NCBI GenBank assembly: GCA_035495815.1
Contig: DATJFH010000103.1
Location: 1 to 13,393, forward strand
Direction: 5' to 3'
Source: DATJFH01 sp035495815
Lineage (GTDB): Bacteria; Acidobacteriota; Terriglobia; Bryobacterales; Bryobacteraceae
DNA length: 13,393 nt
This document shows, piece after piece, positions 1 to 7,738 of this stretch (within the stretch, counting starts at the first letter, position 1; the number at the start of each line of letters is the position of its first letter). The notes beneath the pieces were generated by a model. It was not told the origin of the DNA, searched no databases, and was given only the letters and a program-made list of their open reading frames with translations. The position numbers were made by a program, and so were the translations under genes.

Positions 1-608
1 AGGATCGCGGCGCAGAGCCCGGCGCGGGAAAAGGCGGCGGCGGTGGCGATGGCTCCGGCGAACGCCTGATCCGACACGGCCTGCCGCCGGGCGGAGTCGC
101 CGGCGTGTGAGCCCAGCACCGAATACGCCTGGATGCCGCGCAGGCGCAGATGGGGCGCGGCGTCCACGGCCCGGGCGATTTCGAGGGCCTGTTCGGTGGA
201 GCGGGCGCCGGTGCGATGATCGCCGACGTCGAGGTCCACCAGGACATCGACTTCACGGCCCGCCTCCCGTGCGGCAGCCTCGTACCATCGAGCCTGAGCG
301 GCGTGGTCGACCACCACCATCGCACCGGTCCGGACGGCCCGGGCCATCTTTCGCGGATCGGCGAGCGGAGAGGTGAGCAGCAAGCCGGTGATTCCCGCAG
401 CGCTCATCACTTCGGCTTCCGGCGCCGTGGCCACGCAGATCCCGACCGCTCCCAGCTCGAGCTGGCGCCGCGCGATCTCCGGGCACTTGTGCGCTTTGGC
501 GTGAGGCCGCAGCAGCTTGCCGCCGGATTCGACATGCGCGGCCATGCGGGCCAGGTTCGCTTCGAGCGCATCCAGATCGACCAGCAGCGCCGGCGTGGCA
601 AGTTCCAT
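1..608 (-). CDS. D-threonine aldolase / D-serine dehydratase-like PLP enzyme (partial, C-terminus outside window)
   Basis: The first 202 codons are visible and the gene runs off the left edge. The N-terminus TPALLVDLDALEANL is the usual opening of the alanine-racemase-fold D-threonine aldolase/DSD1 family. RPHAKAHK (residues 34-41) matches the family's PLP-lysine region, with K38 the likely Schiff-base lysine. VDLDVGDHRTG and GIQAYSVLGSHAGD further on are also family-like. Such enzymes cleave D-threonine or other D-3-hydroxyamino acids to glycine plus an aldehyde, or deaminate D-serine; which one applies cannot be told from this half. No signal peptide is seen, so it should be cytoplasmic. 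The start is uncertain: an in-frame ATG four codons upstream (position 620) is equally possible and neither has a clear ribosome binding site. The gene is divergent from tdh, so both flanking genes concern threonine-type amino acids. A family-level call is secure. Confidence 0.85.
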   Translation of the reverse strand, partial: MELATPALLVDLDALEANLARMAAHVESGGKLLRPHAKAHKCPEIARRQLELGAVGICVATAPEAEVMSAAGITGLLLTSPLADPRKMARAVRTGAMVVVDHAAQARWYEAAAREAGREVDVLVDLDVGDHRTGARSTEQALEIARAVDAAPHLRLRGIQAYSVLGSHAGDSARRQAVSDQAFAGAIATAAAFSRAGLCAAI

Positions 609-650
609 TTTTCGAAGCATCGGAATGAGAGGGAGAAGGCGTCCTGTATC

Positions 651-679
651 ATCATATGGCGGGGAGGTTGCGATTTGAA
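651..679 (-). promoter_or_regulatory. Possible promoter of the leftward PLP-enzyme gene
   Basis: On the minus strand TTCAAA (679-674) lies 17 bp from TATGAT (656-651), which would start transcription near 644, about 36 nt before the ATG at 608. The -10 is good (5/6) and the -35 weak (4/6). On the plus strand the overlapping TATCAT (647-652) is -10-like for tdh, but I find no -35 for it. The elements overlap the tdh ribosome binding site and start codon. Confidence 0.35.
661..667 (+). promoter_or_regulatory. Strong ribosome binding site that sets the TTG start of tdh
   Basis: GGGGAGG lies 7 nt before the TTG at 675. This site, together with the protein alignment (family members begin MKAL), fixes the start. 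The frame stays open upstream to about 150, but that stretch is antisense to the PLP-enzyme gene and unlike any dehydrogenase. Confidence 0.8.
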
Positions 680-1709
680 AGCTTTGGTGAAGCGCCACAG
701 CCGGCCGGGACTCTGGCTGGAGGATGTACCCGAGCCCACGGCCGGGATCAACGATGTGCTGATCCGCGTGCAACTCACCGGCATCTGCGGCACCGATCTC
801 CACATCCACCAATGGGACGAATGGGCGCAGCGGACGATCCCGGTTCCGATGGTGATCGGGCCCGAGTTCGTGGGCGAGATCGTCGAGGTAGGCTCGAACG
901 TGGAAGGCTTCCATCCCGGTGAAATGGTGAGCGGCGAAGGGCACGTGGTGTGCGGGCTCTGCCGCAACTGCCTGGCGGGCCGCCGGCACCTGTGCGCGCA
1001 CACCATGGGCGTCGGAGTGAACCGGCCGGGGGCTTTCGCCGAACTGATCGCTCTGCCGATGACGAATATCTGGCGGCACGGTCCGTCCGTGCCGAGGGAG
1101 ATCGCGGCGATTTTCGACCCGTTTGGAAATGCCGCCCACACGGCGTTGTCGTTTCCCGTGCTGGGCGAGGACGTGCTGATCACCGGCGCGGGACCGATCG
1201 GCATCATGGCGGCGGCCGTCGTCCGGCATGCGGGCGCGCGGCACGTCGTGATCTCCGACGTGAATCCCTACCGACTGGAGCTGGCGCGAAAAATCGGAGT
1301 CACACTGGCGCTGAATCCCTCGGAAACGCCGATTGCCGAGGCTCAGAAAAAGCTGGGAATGCAGGAGGGCTTCGACGTAGGGCTGGAGATGTCGGGAAGC
1401 GAAGCGGCCTTTCGTGAGATGCTGTCCAACCTCAGCCACGGGGCGAAGATCGCCATGCTCGGGATTCCGCCCAGGGAGATGTCGATCGACTGGGCCACCG
1501 TGATCTTCAATATGATTACGATCAAAGGTATCTACGGGCGGGAGATGTACGAGACCTGGTACAAGATGACGGTCATGCTCGAATCGGGGCTCGATATTTC
1601 ACCGGTTATCACTCACCACATGCCGTACACGGATTTCGAAGAGGGTTTCGCGGCCATGCGGACCGGCCGGTCGGGAAAAGTGATTCTGGACTGGACGTCA
1701 CTGGCGTAG
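675..1709 (+). CDS. tdh: L-threonine 3-dehydrogenase (Tdh), with Pro in place of a zinc-ligand His
   Basis: This 344-residue medium-chain zinc dehydrogenase is nearly the length of E. coli Tdh (341). Family function is NAD-dependent oxidation of L-threonine to 2-amino-3-ketobutyrate, which is then cleaved to glycine and acetyl-CoA. Numbering matches E. coli through the zinc domain: catalytic C38, active-site H90, and structural-zinc C93, C96, C99 and C107 are all present. The NAD-binding GAGPIG is at 171-176. IFDPFGNA, LEMSG and KGIYGREM are family-typical. The exception is residue 63 in VIGPEFVGE: the normal motif is GHE and H63 is a catalytic zinc ligand, but here the codon at 861-863 is CCC (Pro). 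The enzyme may be impaired, or bind zinc differently, or a base may be wrong. No kbl (the usual partner ligase gene) follows; the next gene is convergent. The start is TTG at 675 behind GGGGAGG. Confidence 0.93.
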   Translation: MKALVKRHSRPGLWLEDVPEPTAGINDVLIRVQLTGICGTDLHIHQWDEWAQRTIPVPMVIGPEFVGEIVEVGSNVEGFHPGEMVSGEGHVVCGLCRNCLAGRRHLCAHTMGVGVNRPGAFAELIALPMTNIWRHGPSVPREIAAIFDPFGNAAHTALSFPVLGEDVLITGAGPIGIMAAAVVRHAGARHVVISDVNPYRLELARKIGVTLALNPSETPIAEAQKKLGMQEGFDVGLEMSGSEAAFREMLSNLSHGAKIAMLGIPPREMSIDWATVIFNMITIKGIYGREMYETWYKMTVMLESGLDISPVITHHMPYTDFEEGFAAMRTGRSGKVILDWTSLA

Positions 1710-1718
1710 GCCGGCTTC

Positions 1719-3041
1719 TCAGGCCTTCTTCCTGCCGCCTTTTTTGCCGCCCTTCTTTCCATTGCGTCCTCCGGGACCCGCGGATTCGGTTTTCCCGCCG
1801 GCCGGATTGAGGCTGGCCAGAACGGACTGCAGGCGCTTCCGCGCGGCCACCGATTCGGCGCCGGTCGAGTCTTTCGGAACCAGCGTCTCCTCGAAGGGGG
1901 CCTGCTTCATGTCATAGAGCTCGCCGGCCTGGTTCATTTTCCAGCTCTTCTCCCTGACATACCAGTTGGCTCCGAGCTGGACGTAAATCCATTCGCGCGG
2001 GCTGCCTTTTTTGCCCTGAATCTGGGGGGCGAAGCTGCGGCTGTCAAAGGTCAAACCCTGGGGCGGTTTTGCGCCGGCGAGCTCCCCGAAAGTGGCGTAG
2101 AAGTCGGTGAAGTCCACCAGATCCGGAAGGACCTTGCCCTTGGGCGTCTTGCCCTTCCAACTGGCAATCAGCGGGACTCGGGCGCCGCCTTCCCACATGG
2201 AACCCTTGGCTCCATTGATCTGCCGGTTGTGAACCTTTCCCGATTCGCGGGCGGTTCCGTTGTCGCCGGAAAAGACGAGCACGGTCTTCTCGCGGAGCCC
2301 GAGCCGCTCGACTTCAGACACCACCTTGCCGAGCAGCTTATCCATGTAAGCGATATTGTCGGCGTACAGATCCTTGCTATCCGTAGCGCTGTCGGGAGTA
2401 CGGAGGATGGGCCCGTGCACCAGGTGAGTCGGGTAGTAGACGAAGAAAGGTCCGTTCCGATGCCGCCGGATGAAGTCCATGGCCATGTCGTGCGCCACGT
2501 CGGGACAGTAGACCTCTTTGTCCAACTCTACGAGCTTGCCGTTGGCGGTGTAGGATTTCTGCCAATACCACCCGCCGGCGGTGGGATCGGTGAGCCACTC
2601 GTCGTAACCCCAGTCGCCCGGGGTCTCGCCGACCTGACGCCATTTGCCCACCGAACAGGTTGCATAGCCGGCCTGTTTGAGGAGCCTGGCAAGCGGGAAT
2701 TCGTCCTTGGATTTCGCGCCCTGCCCGCCTTCGCGGCTCCAGGACTGATTCGTAATGCCCCCGGTCCGGAACGCATACCGGCCGGTGTTCACCAGGCATC
2801 GCGACGGCCCGCAGAGCGGGGCCGCGTAGCAGTTTTCGAAGCGGATTCCGCTTTTGGCCAGAGCGTCGATATGGGGGGTCTTGAACCGGTCGGAGCCGTA
2901 ACAGCCGATGAGATCGATGCCAACGTCGTCGCTGAGGAAGAAGATGATGTTGGGTTTGTCGGGTGCGGCGGCGGATGCTGCCAGGGAGGCTGCTCCGGCT
3001 CCGATCGTTTGCATGAAACTACGGCGTGTTACTTTCTGCAT
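1719..3041 (-). CDS. Tat-exported type I (formylglycine) sulfatase
   Basis: This 440-residue protein has a twin-arginine signal (TRRSFMQT, then an alanine-rich segment to about residue 26), so it is exported folded. The alkaline-phosphatase-fold sulfatase hallmarks are present: metal-binding NIIFFLSDD (D38, D39), the CGPSR motif (77-81) whose C77 would become formylglycine, then TGR, FSGDNGT and EGGARVP. It should hydrolyse sulfate esters, perhaps on sulfated glycans; the substrate is unknown. Two oddities stand out. The usual GKWH motif reads GKWRQVG (from residue 132), so the conserved active-site His is Arg. The C-terminus ends in a Lys/Gly-rich tail (about the last 20 residues). No maturase gene for formylglycine is in the window. 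It is convergent with tdh (9-bp gap) and divergent from the sensor-kinase operon. The start follows the Tat motif; the ribosome binding site is weak. Confidence 0.92.
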   Translation of the reverse strand: MQKVTRRSFMQTIGAGAASLAASAAAPDKPNIIFFLSDDVGIDLIGCYGSDRFKTPHIDALAKSGIRFENCYAAPLCGPSRCLVNTGRYAFRTGGITNQSWSREGGQGAKSKDEFPLARLLKQAGYATCSVGKWRQVGETPGDWGYDEWLTDPTAGGWYWQKSYTANGKLVELDKEVYCPDVAHDMAMDFIRRHRNGPFFVYYPTHLVHGPILRTPDSATDSKDLYADNIAYMDKLLGKVVSEVERLGLREKTVLVFSGDNGTARESGKVHNRQINGAKGSMWEGGARVPLIASWKGKTPKGKVLPDLVDFTDFYATFGELAGAKPPQGLTFDSRSFAPQIQGKKGSPREWIYVQLGANWYVREKSWKMNQAGELYDMKQAPFEETLVPKDSTGAESVAARKRLQSVLASLNPAGGKTESAGPGGRNGKKGGKKGGRKKA

Positions 3042-3066
3042 AGCTAGGTAGTCTACTACGTGTAAA

Positions 3067-3130
3067 TGAGAACTTCACGCGGGTGATGCCGCTCGCCGGC
3101 GTCAGGCGCTGCCGTGTTCTCACATCACCC
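3067..3130. repeat. Two interleaved inverted repeats in the sulfatase/sensor-kinase spacer
   Basis: The arms occur in the order A-B-A'-B'. A is TGAGAAC (3067-3073), B is GGGTGATG (3081-3088), A' is GTTCTCA (3116-3122) and B' is CATCACCC (3123-3130). A pairs perfectly with A' (7 bp) and B with B' (8 bp). This crossing order would give a pseudoknot in RNA, or two overlapping dyads in DNA. The element lies upstream of the rightward promoter, so only a leftward (sulfatase) transcript starting beyond 3130 would carry it. Otherwise it may be an operator region. The arms could also be chance. The rest of the 154-bp spacer holds the rightward promoter. Confidence 0.4.
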
Positions 3131-3146
3131 AGGGGACGTCGATTGG

Positions 3147-3175
3147 CTGACAGAGCAGGGCGGCGCGAGTATGAT
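3147..3175 (+). promoter_or_regulatory. Sigma70-like promoter of the sensor-kinase operon
   Basis: CTGACA (3147-3152) and TATGAT (3170-3175) each match the consensus at five of six positions and are spaced by the optimal 17 bp. Transcription would begin near 3182, just before the GGAG at 3185-3188 and the GTG start at 3196, giving a very short leader. Confidence 0.6.
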
Positions 3176-3195
3176 GTTAGGAACGGAGCGAAGGA

Positions 3196-6100
3196 GTGGT
3201 GCCCCGGCTTGCCGCGATCGCTGTCTCATTATTGACACTGGCGGCGCCGTTACTGGCGGCGTCCGGCCGGCTTCGCGTCCATCCCAATCCCTCGATCGTC
3301 ATCCTATCGATCGCCCAGGGGCCGGATGGTTTCCTTTGGCTGGCGGCGGAGGACGGACTGTATCGGTTCGACGGGTTGCGGTACCAGAAGCTTCCGGATT
3401 TTCCATTCGCATCGGCGCGTTTTGTGGCCGTCACTTCGGACGGGTCATTATGGGCCGCGGGCCGGCAGGGGCTCGCGCGATACAAGAGCGGGTTTGCCGT
3501 CGTCCTGCGCGAGCCGGTGTACGCCATGGCCGGGCTGCCGGATCAGGTTTTCGTCGCCATCGAGCCGACTCAAAACCAGGCAGGGCGGCGAAACATGGAG
3601 GCTCCGGACGGAGGGCTGGCATCGGTCCACCCCGACGGGTCGGTCACCTATTTGGGGGAAAGGCCTCGCAAGGATCTCACCGCCGATTCGGCGGGCCGTG
3701 TCTGGTTCGTCAGTCCGCCGCCGTTCCGGGCCCGGGCCATAGCGCCAGGCCATCCGGCGGAGGAAACGGCGCTGCCGGACCCGTACGAGCAGGTAGTCCG
3801 GGACTCGGCCGGACGGCTTTGGGCTGCCGATCATGAGCGCGTAGTGGCCCTGGAGGGCGGAAAAGAGACGCAGTTTTTCGAGCGCCGGCCAAGTAACCGA
3901 ACCGCGCGCCGGGGTCCGCTGGCTGCGGGTCGAAACGGCCATCTCTGGTTTCTGGGAGAGACCGTTCGCAACCTGACGACCGGTCTCGAATTCCGCGACC
4001 GCCACTCCTCGGAGCGCTTCCAGCCTACCGCCGGATACGAGGACACACGGGGGCATTTCTGGGTCGCCAGGCTGGGGCAAGGTCTGGTGGAATGGATTCC
4101 CGAACCCGAATGGCAGCGCTGGTTTCCGGAAGATCTGGGCCAGCAGGCGGCCGTTCAGGTGGTGCGCACGCCGCAAGGAACTCACGTGGCGGCCACCCGT
4201 GGAAACCTCTACCGTCTGGATGCCGGGACCGGCCGCTGGACGGCTCTCGGCGGCGAATCCCGCCGGTATGCCGCGTTGCACGCGCTGCCGGACGGGGGCT
4301 TTCTCGCGTCCATTCGCAAACTCGGGCTGGTTCGGCTGTCAGGGGCGGGAAGAATCGTAGACAAACCGCCGAATCCGCTGCCATCGGCGGATGAGTACCG
4401 GGAAATTATCAGGGATGGCGCCGGCAGGCTGTGGGTGGGGAACAAGCTCGCGCTGCTGCGGATCGAAGGCTATCCCGGCAAGCTGCGCCTGGCGCGGGAG
4501 CCGTTGCCGAGGAGCACGGACGAGGCCGGGCTTACCGACCAGGCGGTGGAACTCGAACTGGACGGGGCCGGCCGTCTCTGGGCGGGCTACGACGAAGGCG
4601 TCGCCTGGCTCGATCCAGAGAATCGCTGGCACAGGCTCCTCATCGAGCCGCACTTGACGGCGATTCGCTCTCTGGCGCTTCACGATCCGCTGGCCGGGGA
4701 GGATATCTGGGTCGCCTACCGTCGCGGCGGCGAGTTCTCACGTTTGCGGCGGAGCCAGGACCGGTGGATCGCATCCAGCTTTTCCGCGGGCGCGGGCTAC
4801 AGCCCGCTGGACACGCATTTCCTGAAGCGCGATTCCCGGGGTTGGATCTGGCGGGGCTCGCCGGAGGGCGTGCATGTCTGCGACGGCCGGCATACCGCTC
4901 CTGAGGACTGGATTCACATCCAGATTCACAGCGGATTGGGGACGGATGCCACGGACCAGTACGGATTTTTCGAGGATTCGGATGGCAGTGTCTGGATATC
5001 GGGCGAGGAGGGCGTCTCTCATATCCGGCCCGATTCCACGTGGTTCGACGCTCCCAGGAATGCTTCGCCGCCCCGCATTTCCCGGATCGAGGCTGACGAT
5101 CGGGTCTACCTCGCGGCGATGCCGGACGCGATTCCCGCCGAGACAGAGCGATTGCGGATCGACGTCGGTTCCCTCGATACGCCGAAGTTTCGAGACTATC
5201 CCTTTCGCTACCGGCTGGAGCCGCTGTTTCATGACTGGAAGCCGTCGCGGGACGGCAGAATCGAGTTCAGCCGCCTGCCGCAGAACAGCTACCGGCTCGA
5301 AGTCGTGTACAACGGGAACGGGCCCTCGCCGGTTCTGTCCTTTCCTTTCCAGGTGGGACTCGCGGGCCGATCCCTCTCGTGGCTCTGGTGGATCGGTTTC
5401 CCGCTGGCCGGCTGCGCCGCGACCCTGATCGTGCGGCGGACGGCCTGGTATCCGGGAACGAACTACTGGGTCCGGAAGGCCGTTTTCCTGCTGCGCCGCC
5501 GGCGCAGCTACCAGGAAGCGGCGCCTCCCGCCTGCGGCGGACGGGAAAGCGAAATTCTGGCGGGGCGGTATCGGCTGCTCCGGCCGATTTCGCAGGGCGG
5601 GTTCTCGGTGGTTTACGAAGCTCTCGACCTGAAGGAGCCCAACACCCGCGTGGCCGTAAAAATCCTCGATGTGAGTTTGAAGAACGAGACCTGGGTGCGT
5701 GACCGGTTTGCTTACGAAGTGGCGTCGCTGCGCTCGGTGGATCACCCCGGCGTGAGTCCGATCATGGATTCGTGGGTGAGCCCCGGCGGCGAACCCTGCC
5801 TGGTGATGCCTTACCTGGCCGGGCCCACGCTCCGCGAGGAGATGGCCGCGGGGCCCCTGCCGCCCGAACGCGCGGCTCGCATCGTACAGAAACTCGGATC
5901 GGCGCTGGCGGAAGTTCACAAGCGCGGTATCGTACACCGCGACCTGAAGCCGGAGAACGTGATTCTACTGGATCCCGCTTCGAAAACGGAAAGCCCGGTG
6001 CTGATCGATTTCGGAATGGCAAGCCTGCGGGGCGGAGCGAAGAGCCTGTGGAACACGACCCTGCTCGGAGGATCCCTGAACTACATGTCCCCGGAGCGCC

Positions 6101-6378
6101 TGACCGGGCACTATTCACAGGCCAGTGACATCTATTCGTTCGGAGTGATCATTCTGGAAATGCTTTCCGGCAAGCGTCTGGGAGACCTGGGCGCCATGGT
6201 GTCCCAGGAGTCTTTTCCCCGCGCGCTCGAGCAGGCGCTCGAACCTTGCATAGCTCGCGAAAAACTGCCGATTCTGGCGCGGTATCTTCATCAGTGCTAC
6301 GCTGCCGAGCCGCAGCGCCGCCCCCCGGATGCGGCCGAATTCGCCGCGACGATCGCGGAGCTTCTGGCGGCCCGATGA
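3196..6378 (+). CDS. Membrane sensor: beta-propeller / Y_Y_Y ectodomain fused to a C-terminal Ser/Thr protein kinase
   Basis: This is a 1060-residue fusion. A signal peptide or anchor covers residues 1-22. Residues about 25-630 hold around 13 repeats of the two-component-regulator propeller type (for example GPDGFLWLAAEDGLYRFDG, DGAGRLWVG, DSDGSVWISGEEG), enough for a double seven-bladed propeller. A Y_Y_Y-like domain (about 640-720; FRYRLEP) and one hydrophobic helix (about 728-748) follow. A Hanks-type kinase occupies about 790-1055: glycine loop ISQGGFSVVY (798-807; first Gly is Ser), K822, E841, HRD 914-916, DFG 938-940 and SPE 965-967, so it looks active. The sensor should face the periplasm and the kinase the cytoplasm. 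This ectodomain normally feeds histidine kinases; here it feeds a Ser/Thr kinase. GTG at 3196 is chosen for GGAG 7 nt upstream; GTG at 3199 is possible. Its stop overlaps the next start, so the hydrolase genes behind it are probably co-expressed. Ligand and phosphorylation targets are unknown. Confidence 0.9.
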   Translation: MVPRLAAIAVSLLTLAAPLLAASGRLRVHPNPSIVILSIAQGPDGFLWLAAEDGLYRFDGLRYQKLPDFPFASARFVAVTSDGSLWAAGRQGLARYKSGFAVVLREPVYAMAGLPDQVFVAIEPTQNQAGRRNMEAPDGGLASVHPDGSVTYLGERPRKDLTADSAGRVWFVSPPPFRARAIAPGHPAEETALPDPYEQVVRDSAGRLWAADHERVVALEGGKETQFFERRPSNRTARRGPLAAGRNGHLWFLGETVRNLTTGLEFRDRHSSERFQPTAGYEDTRGHFWVARLGQGLVEWIPEPEWQRWFPEDLGQQAAVQVVRTPQGTHVAATRGNLYRLDAGTGRWTALGGESRRYAALHALPDGGFLASIRKLGLVRLSGAGRIVDKPPNPLPSADEYREIIRDGAGRLWVGNKLALLRIEGYPGKLRLAREPLPRSTDEAGLTDQAVELELDGAGRLWAGYDEGVAWLDPENRWHRLLIEPHLTAIRSLALHDPLAGEDIWVAYRRGGEFSRLRRSQDRWIASSFSAGAGYSPLDTHFLKRDSRGWIWRGSPEGVHVCDGRHTAPEDWIHIQIHSGLGTDATDQYGFFEDSDGSVWISGEEGVSHIRPDSTWFDAPRNASPPRISRIEADDRVYLAAMPDAIPAETERLRIDVGSLDTPKFRDYPFRYRLEPLFHDWKPSRDGRIEFSRLPQNSYRLEVVYNGNGPSPVLSFPFQVGLAGRSLSWLWWIGFPLAGCAATLIVRRTAWYPGTNYWVRKAVFLLRRRRSYQEAAPPACGGRESEILAGRYRLLRPISQGGFSVVYEALDLKEPNTRVAVKILDVSLKNETWVRDRFAYEVASLRSVDHPGVSPIMDSWVSPGGEPCLVMPYLAGPTLREEMAAGPLPPERAARIVQKLGSALAEVHKRGIVHRDLKPENVILLDPASKTESPVLIDFGMASLRGGAKSLWNTTLLGGSLNYMSPERLTGHYSQASDIYSFGVIILEMLSGKRLGDLGAMVSQESFPRALEQALEPCIAREKLPILARYLHQCYAAEPQRRPPDAAEFAATIAELLAAR

Positions 6379-7688
6379 TCGCGCGATTCATACTCGCGGG
6401 CGCGCTGGCCGCCGTGTGCCATGGCGCGCAAAAGACCCGCGTTTTGGTGATGACCGACATCAGCACCCTGACTTCGGATCAGGGCGAGCCCGACGACACG
6501 CAATCCCTGGTCCGGCTCCTGCTCTACAGCAATCAGCTCGAGATCGAGGGCCTGCTGGCGACTCACACGAATAACCCGGTTCCGAAGAAAGTCAATCCGC
6601 AGTTCATCCACACGATTCTCGACGCGTACGGCCGCACGCGGGACAATCTCGCGCGGCACGATCCGGCGTTCCCTCCGGTGGAGCAGCTGCGGCGAGGAGT
6701 CAAAGCCGGCAGCGGCGACCGGAGCCGGATCGGCCCGGGACAGGATACGGAGGCGTCGGATTGGATCATCGCGGCGGCGGACCGGCCGGACCCGCGTCCT
6801 CTGTGGATCACTATTTGGGGAGGTGCGCGTGAGCTGGCGCAGGCTTTGTGGAAGATCGATCAGAGCCGTTCTCCGTCCGGGGTGAAGGAGTTCGAATCGA
6901 AGCTGCGCGTGTACGCCGTGTACGATCAGGACGGCACGGGTAAATGGATCGGGGAGCATCACCCGAACCTGTTCTACATCACGAGCGCCGATACCGTTCG
7001 CGGCATGTACCGGAACGGCGACAGCGCACTGACGGGGTCGGATTGGGTGGAACAACACGTACGCAGCGGGCACGGACCGCTGGGGGCCGCTTACCCGAAT
7101 TATCACGGCGGCGATCCGTGGGGCCGGGTATATGGAATGAAGGAGGGCGATACGCCGTCGTTCCTGTACCTGATCCCCAACGGGCTGGGTGCGCCCGATC
7201 ATCCTGAGCTCGGCGGTTGGGGCGGCCGGTTCGAAGGCCCGGGGCCGCGGTACCGCGGGGCGCGCGACACCTGGAACGGCGAGACCAGTGAACGCGCGAC
7301 CGTGTTTCGCTGGCGTGAGGCGTATCAGAATTCGTTCGCGGCGCGTTTGGAGTGGTGCGTGCGGCCGCGCCGGGAAGCGAACCACGAGCCGAGCGCGGTG
7401 GTCGCCGGACCGGCCGAACGGGTCTCGACTGCGGGAGCGGAGGTGGAGCTTGACGCCTCAGGATCCGCCGATCCCGACGGCCACGAGCTGAGCTATCGCT
7501 GGGAGATCTATCCCGCCGGTGAAGGTTCCGTGCAGGCCCGGGCGGACGCTCCCTGGCGCGCGGTGGTGAAGGCGCCGGAAGCCGGGGCCGCCAACGTGCT
7601 GCTGACGGTGACGGATCGCGGGTCGCCTCCGCTGTCCGCCTACCGGCGGGTGCAGGTGCGGGCCGGTCCGCGGAAACAGGCAAAGTAG
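6375..7688 (+). CDS. Secreted DUF1593 protein (Sde182-like, nucleoside-hydrolase fold)
   Basis: The start ATG overlaps the TGA of the sensor kinase (ATGA, 6375-6378), implying translational coupling. The 437-residue product has a short signal peptide (cleavage near AVCHGA, about residue 18). The N-terminal nucleoside-hydrolase-like domain shows TDIS (27-30) and EPDDTQSLVRLLLYS (from residue 38), the acidic metal-binding region of this family, followed by LEIEGLLATHTN. WGGARELAQALWK and YHGGDPWG are further family-like stretches. The last 90 or so residues (from HEPSAVV; DASGSADPDG, VLLTVTD) form a PKD/Ig-like domain, as in Saccharophagus Sde182-type proteins. The family was named for a cellulose-binding protein; its enzymatic role is poorly defined, and a glycoside or N-riboside hydrolase role is only inference. 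The frame is open upstream to 6246, but that stretch lies inside the kinase domain and is not used. Confidence 0.85.
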   Translation: MIARFILAGALAAVCHGAQKTRVLVMTDISTLTSDQGEPDDTQSLVRLLLYSNQLEIEGLLATHTNNPVPKKVNPQFIHTILDAYGRTRDNLARHDPAFPPVEQLRRGVKAGSGDRSRIGPGQDTEASDWIIAAADRPDPRPLWITIWGGARELAQALWKIDQSRSPSGVKEFESKLRVYAVYDQDGTGKWIGEHHPNLFYITSADTVRGMYRNGDSALTGSDWVEQHVRSGHGPLGAAYPNYHGGDPWGRVYGMKEGDTPSFLYLIPNGLGAPDHPELGGWGGRFEGPGPRYRGARDTWNGETSERATVFRWREAYQNSFAARLEWCVRPRREANHEPSAVVAGPAERVSTAGAEVELDASGSADPDGHELSYRWEIYPAGEGSVQARADAPWRAVVKAPEAGAANVLLTVTDRGSPPLSAYRRVQVRAGPRKQAK

Positions 7689-7728
7689 CGGGACTCGAAA
7701 GCCTGCCGGACGGTATATACTAACGTCC

Positions 7729-7733
7729 GGAGG
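7729..7733 (+). promoter_or_regulatory. Ribosome binding site of the alpha/beta hydrolase gene
   Basis: GGAGG sits 5 nt before the ATG at 7739 and supports that start. A TATACT (7716-7721) just upstream is -10-like but has no matching -35, so I do not call a separate promoter in the 50-bp gap. Confidence 0.7.
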
Positions 7734-7738
7734 TCGCC

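Noticed and set aside
150..674. In-frame upstream extension of tdh, giving a 519-residue protein
   Set aside because: This stretch is antisense to the PLP-enzyme gene and its translation is low-complexity and unlike dehydrogenases. The TTG at 675 has a strong ribosome binding site and gives the family's MKAL start.
1708..1726. AGGCC/GGCCT inverted repeat between tdh and the sulfatase as a terminator
   Set aside because: Only 5 bp with a 9-nt loop and no run of T; too weak to call.
2229..3047. Long plus-strand frame opposite the sulfatase
   Set aside because: Open only because of high GC; the opposite strand carries clear sulfatase motifs and this translation resembles no family.
4738..5937. 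399-codon minus-strand frame within the sensor-kinase gene
   Set aside because: A shadow of the kinase gene; the plus strand has full kinase motifs and no start-site signals support the antisense frame.
6297..7385. Long minus-strand frame opposite the DUF1593 gene
   Set aside because: Arg/Pro-rich shadow translation with no recognisable motif.
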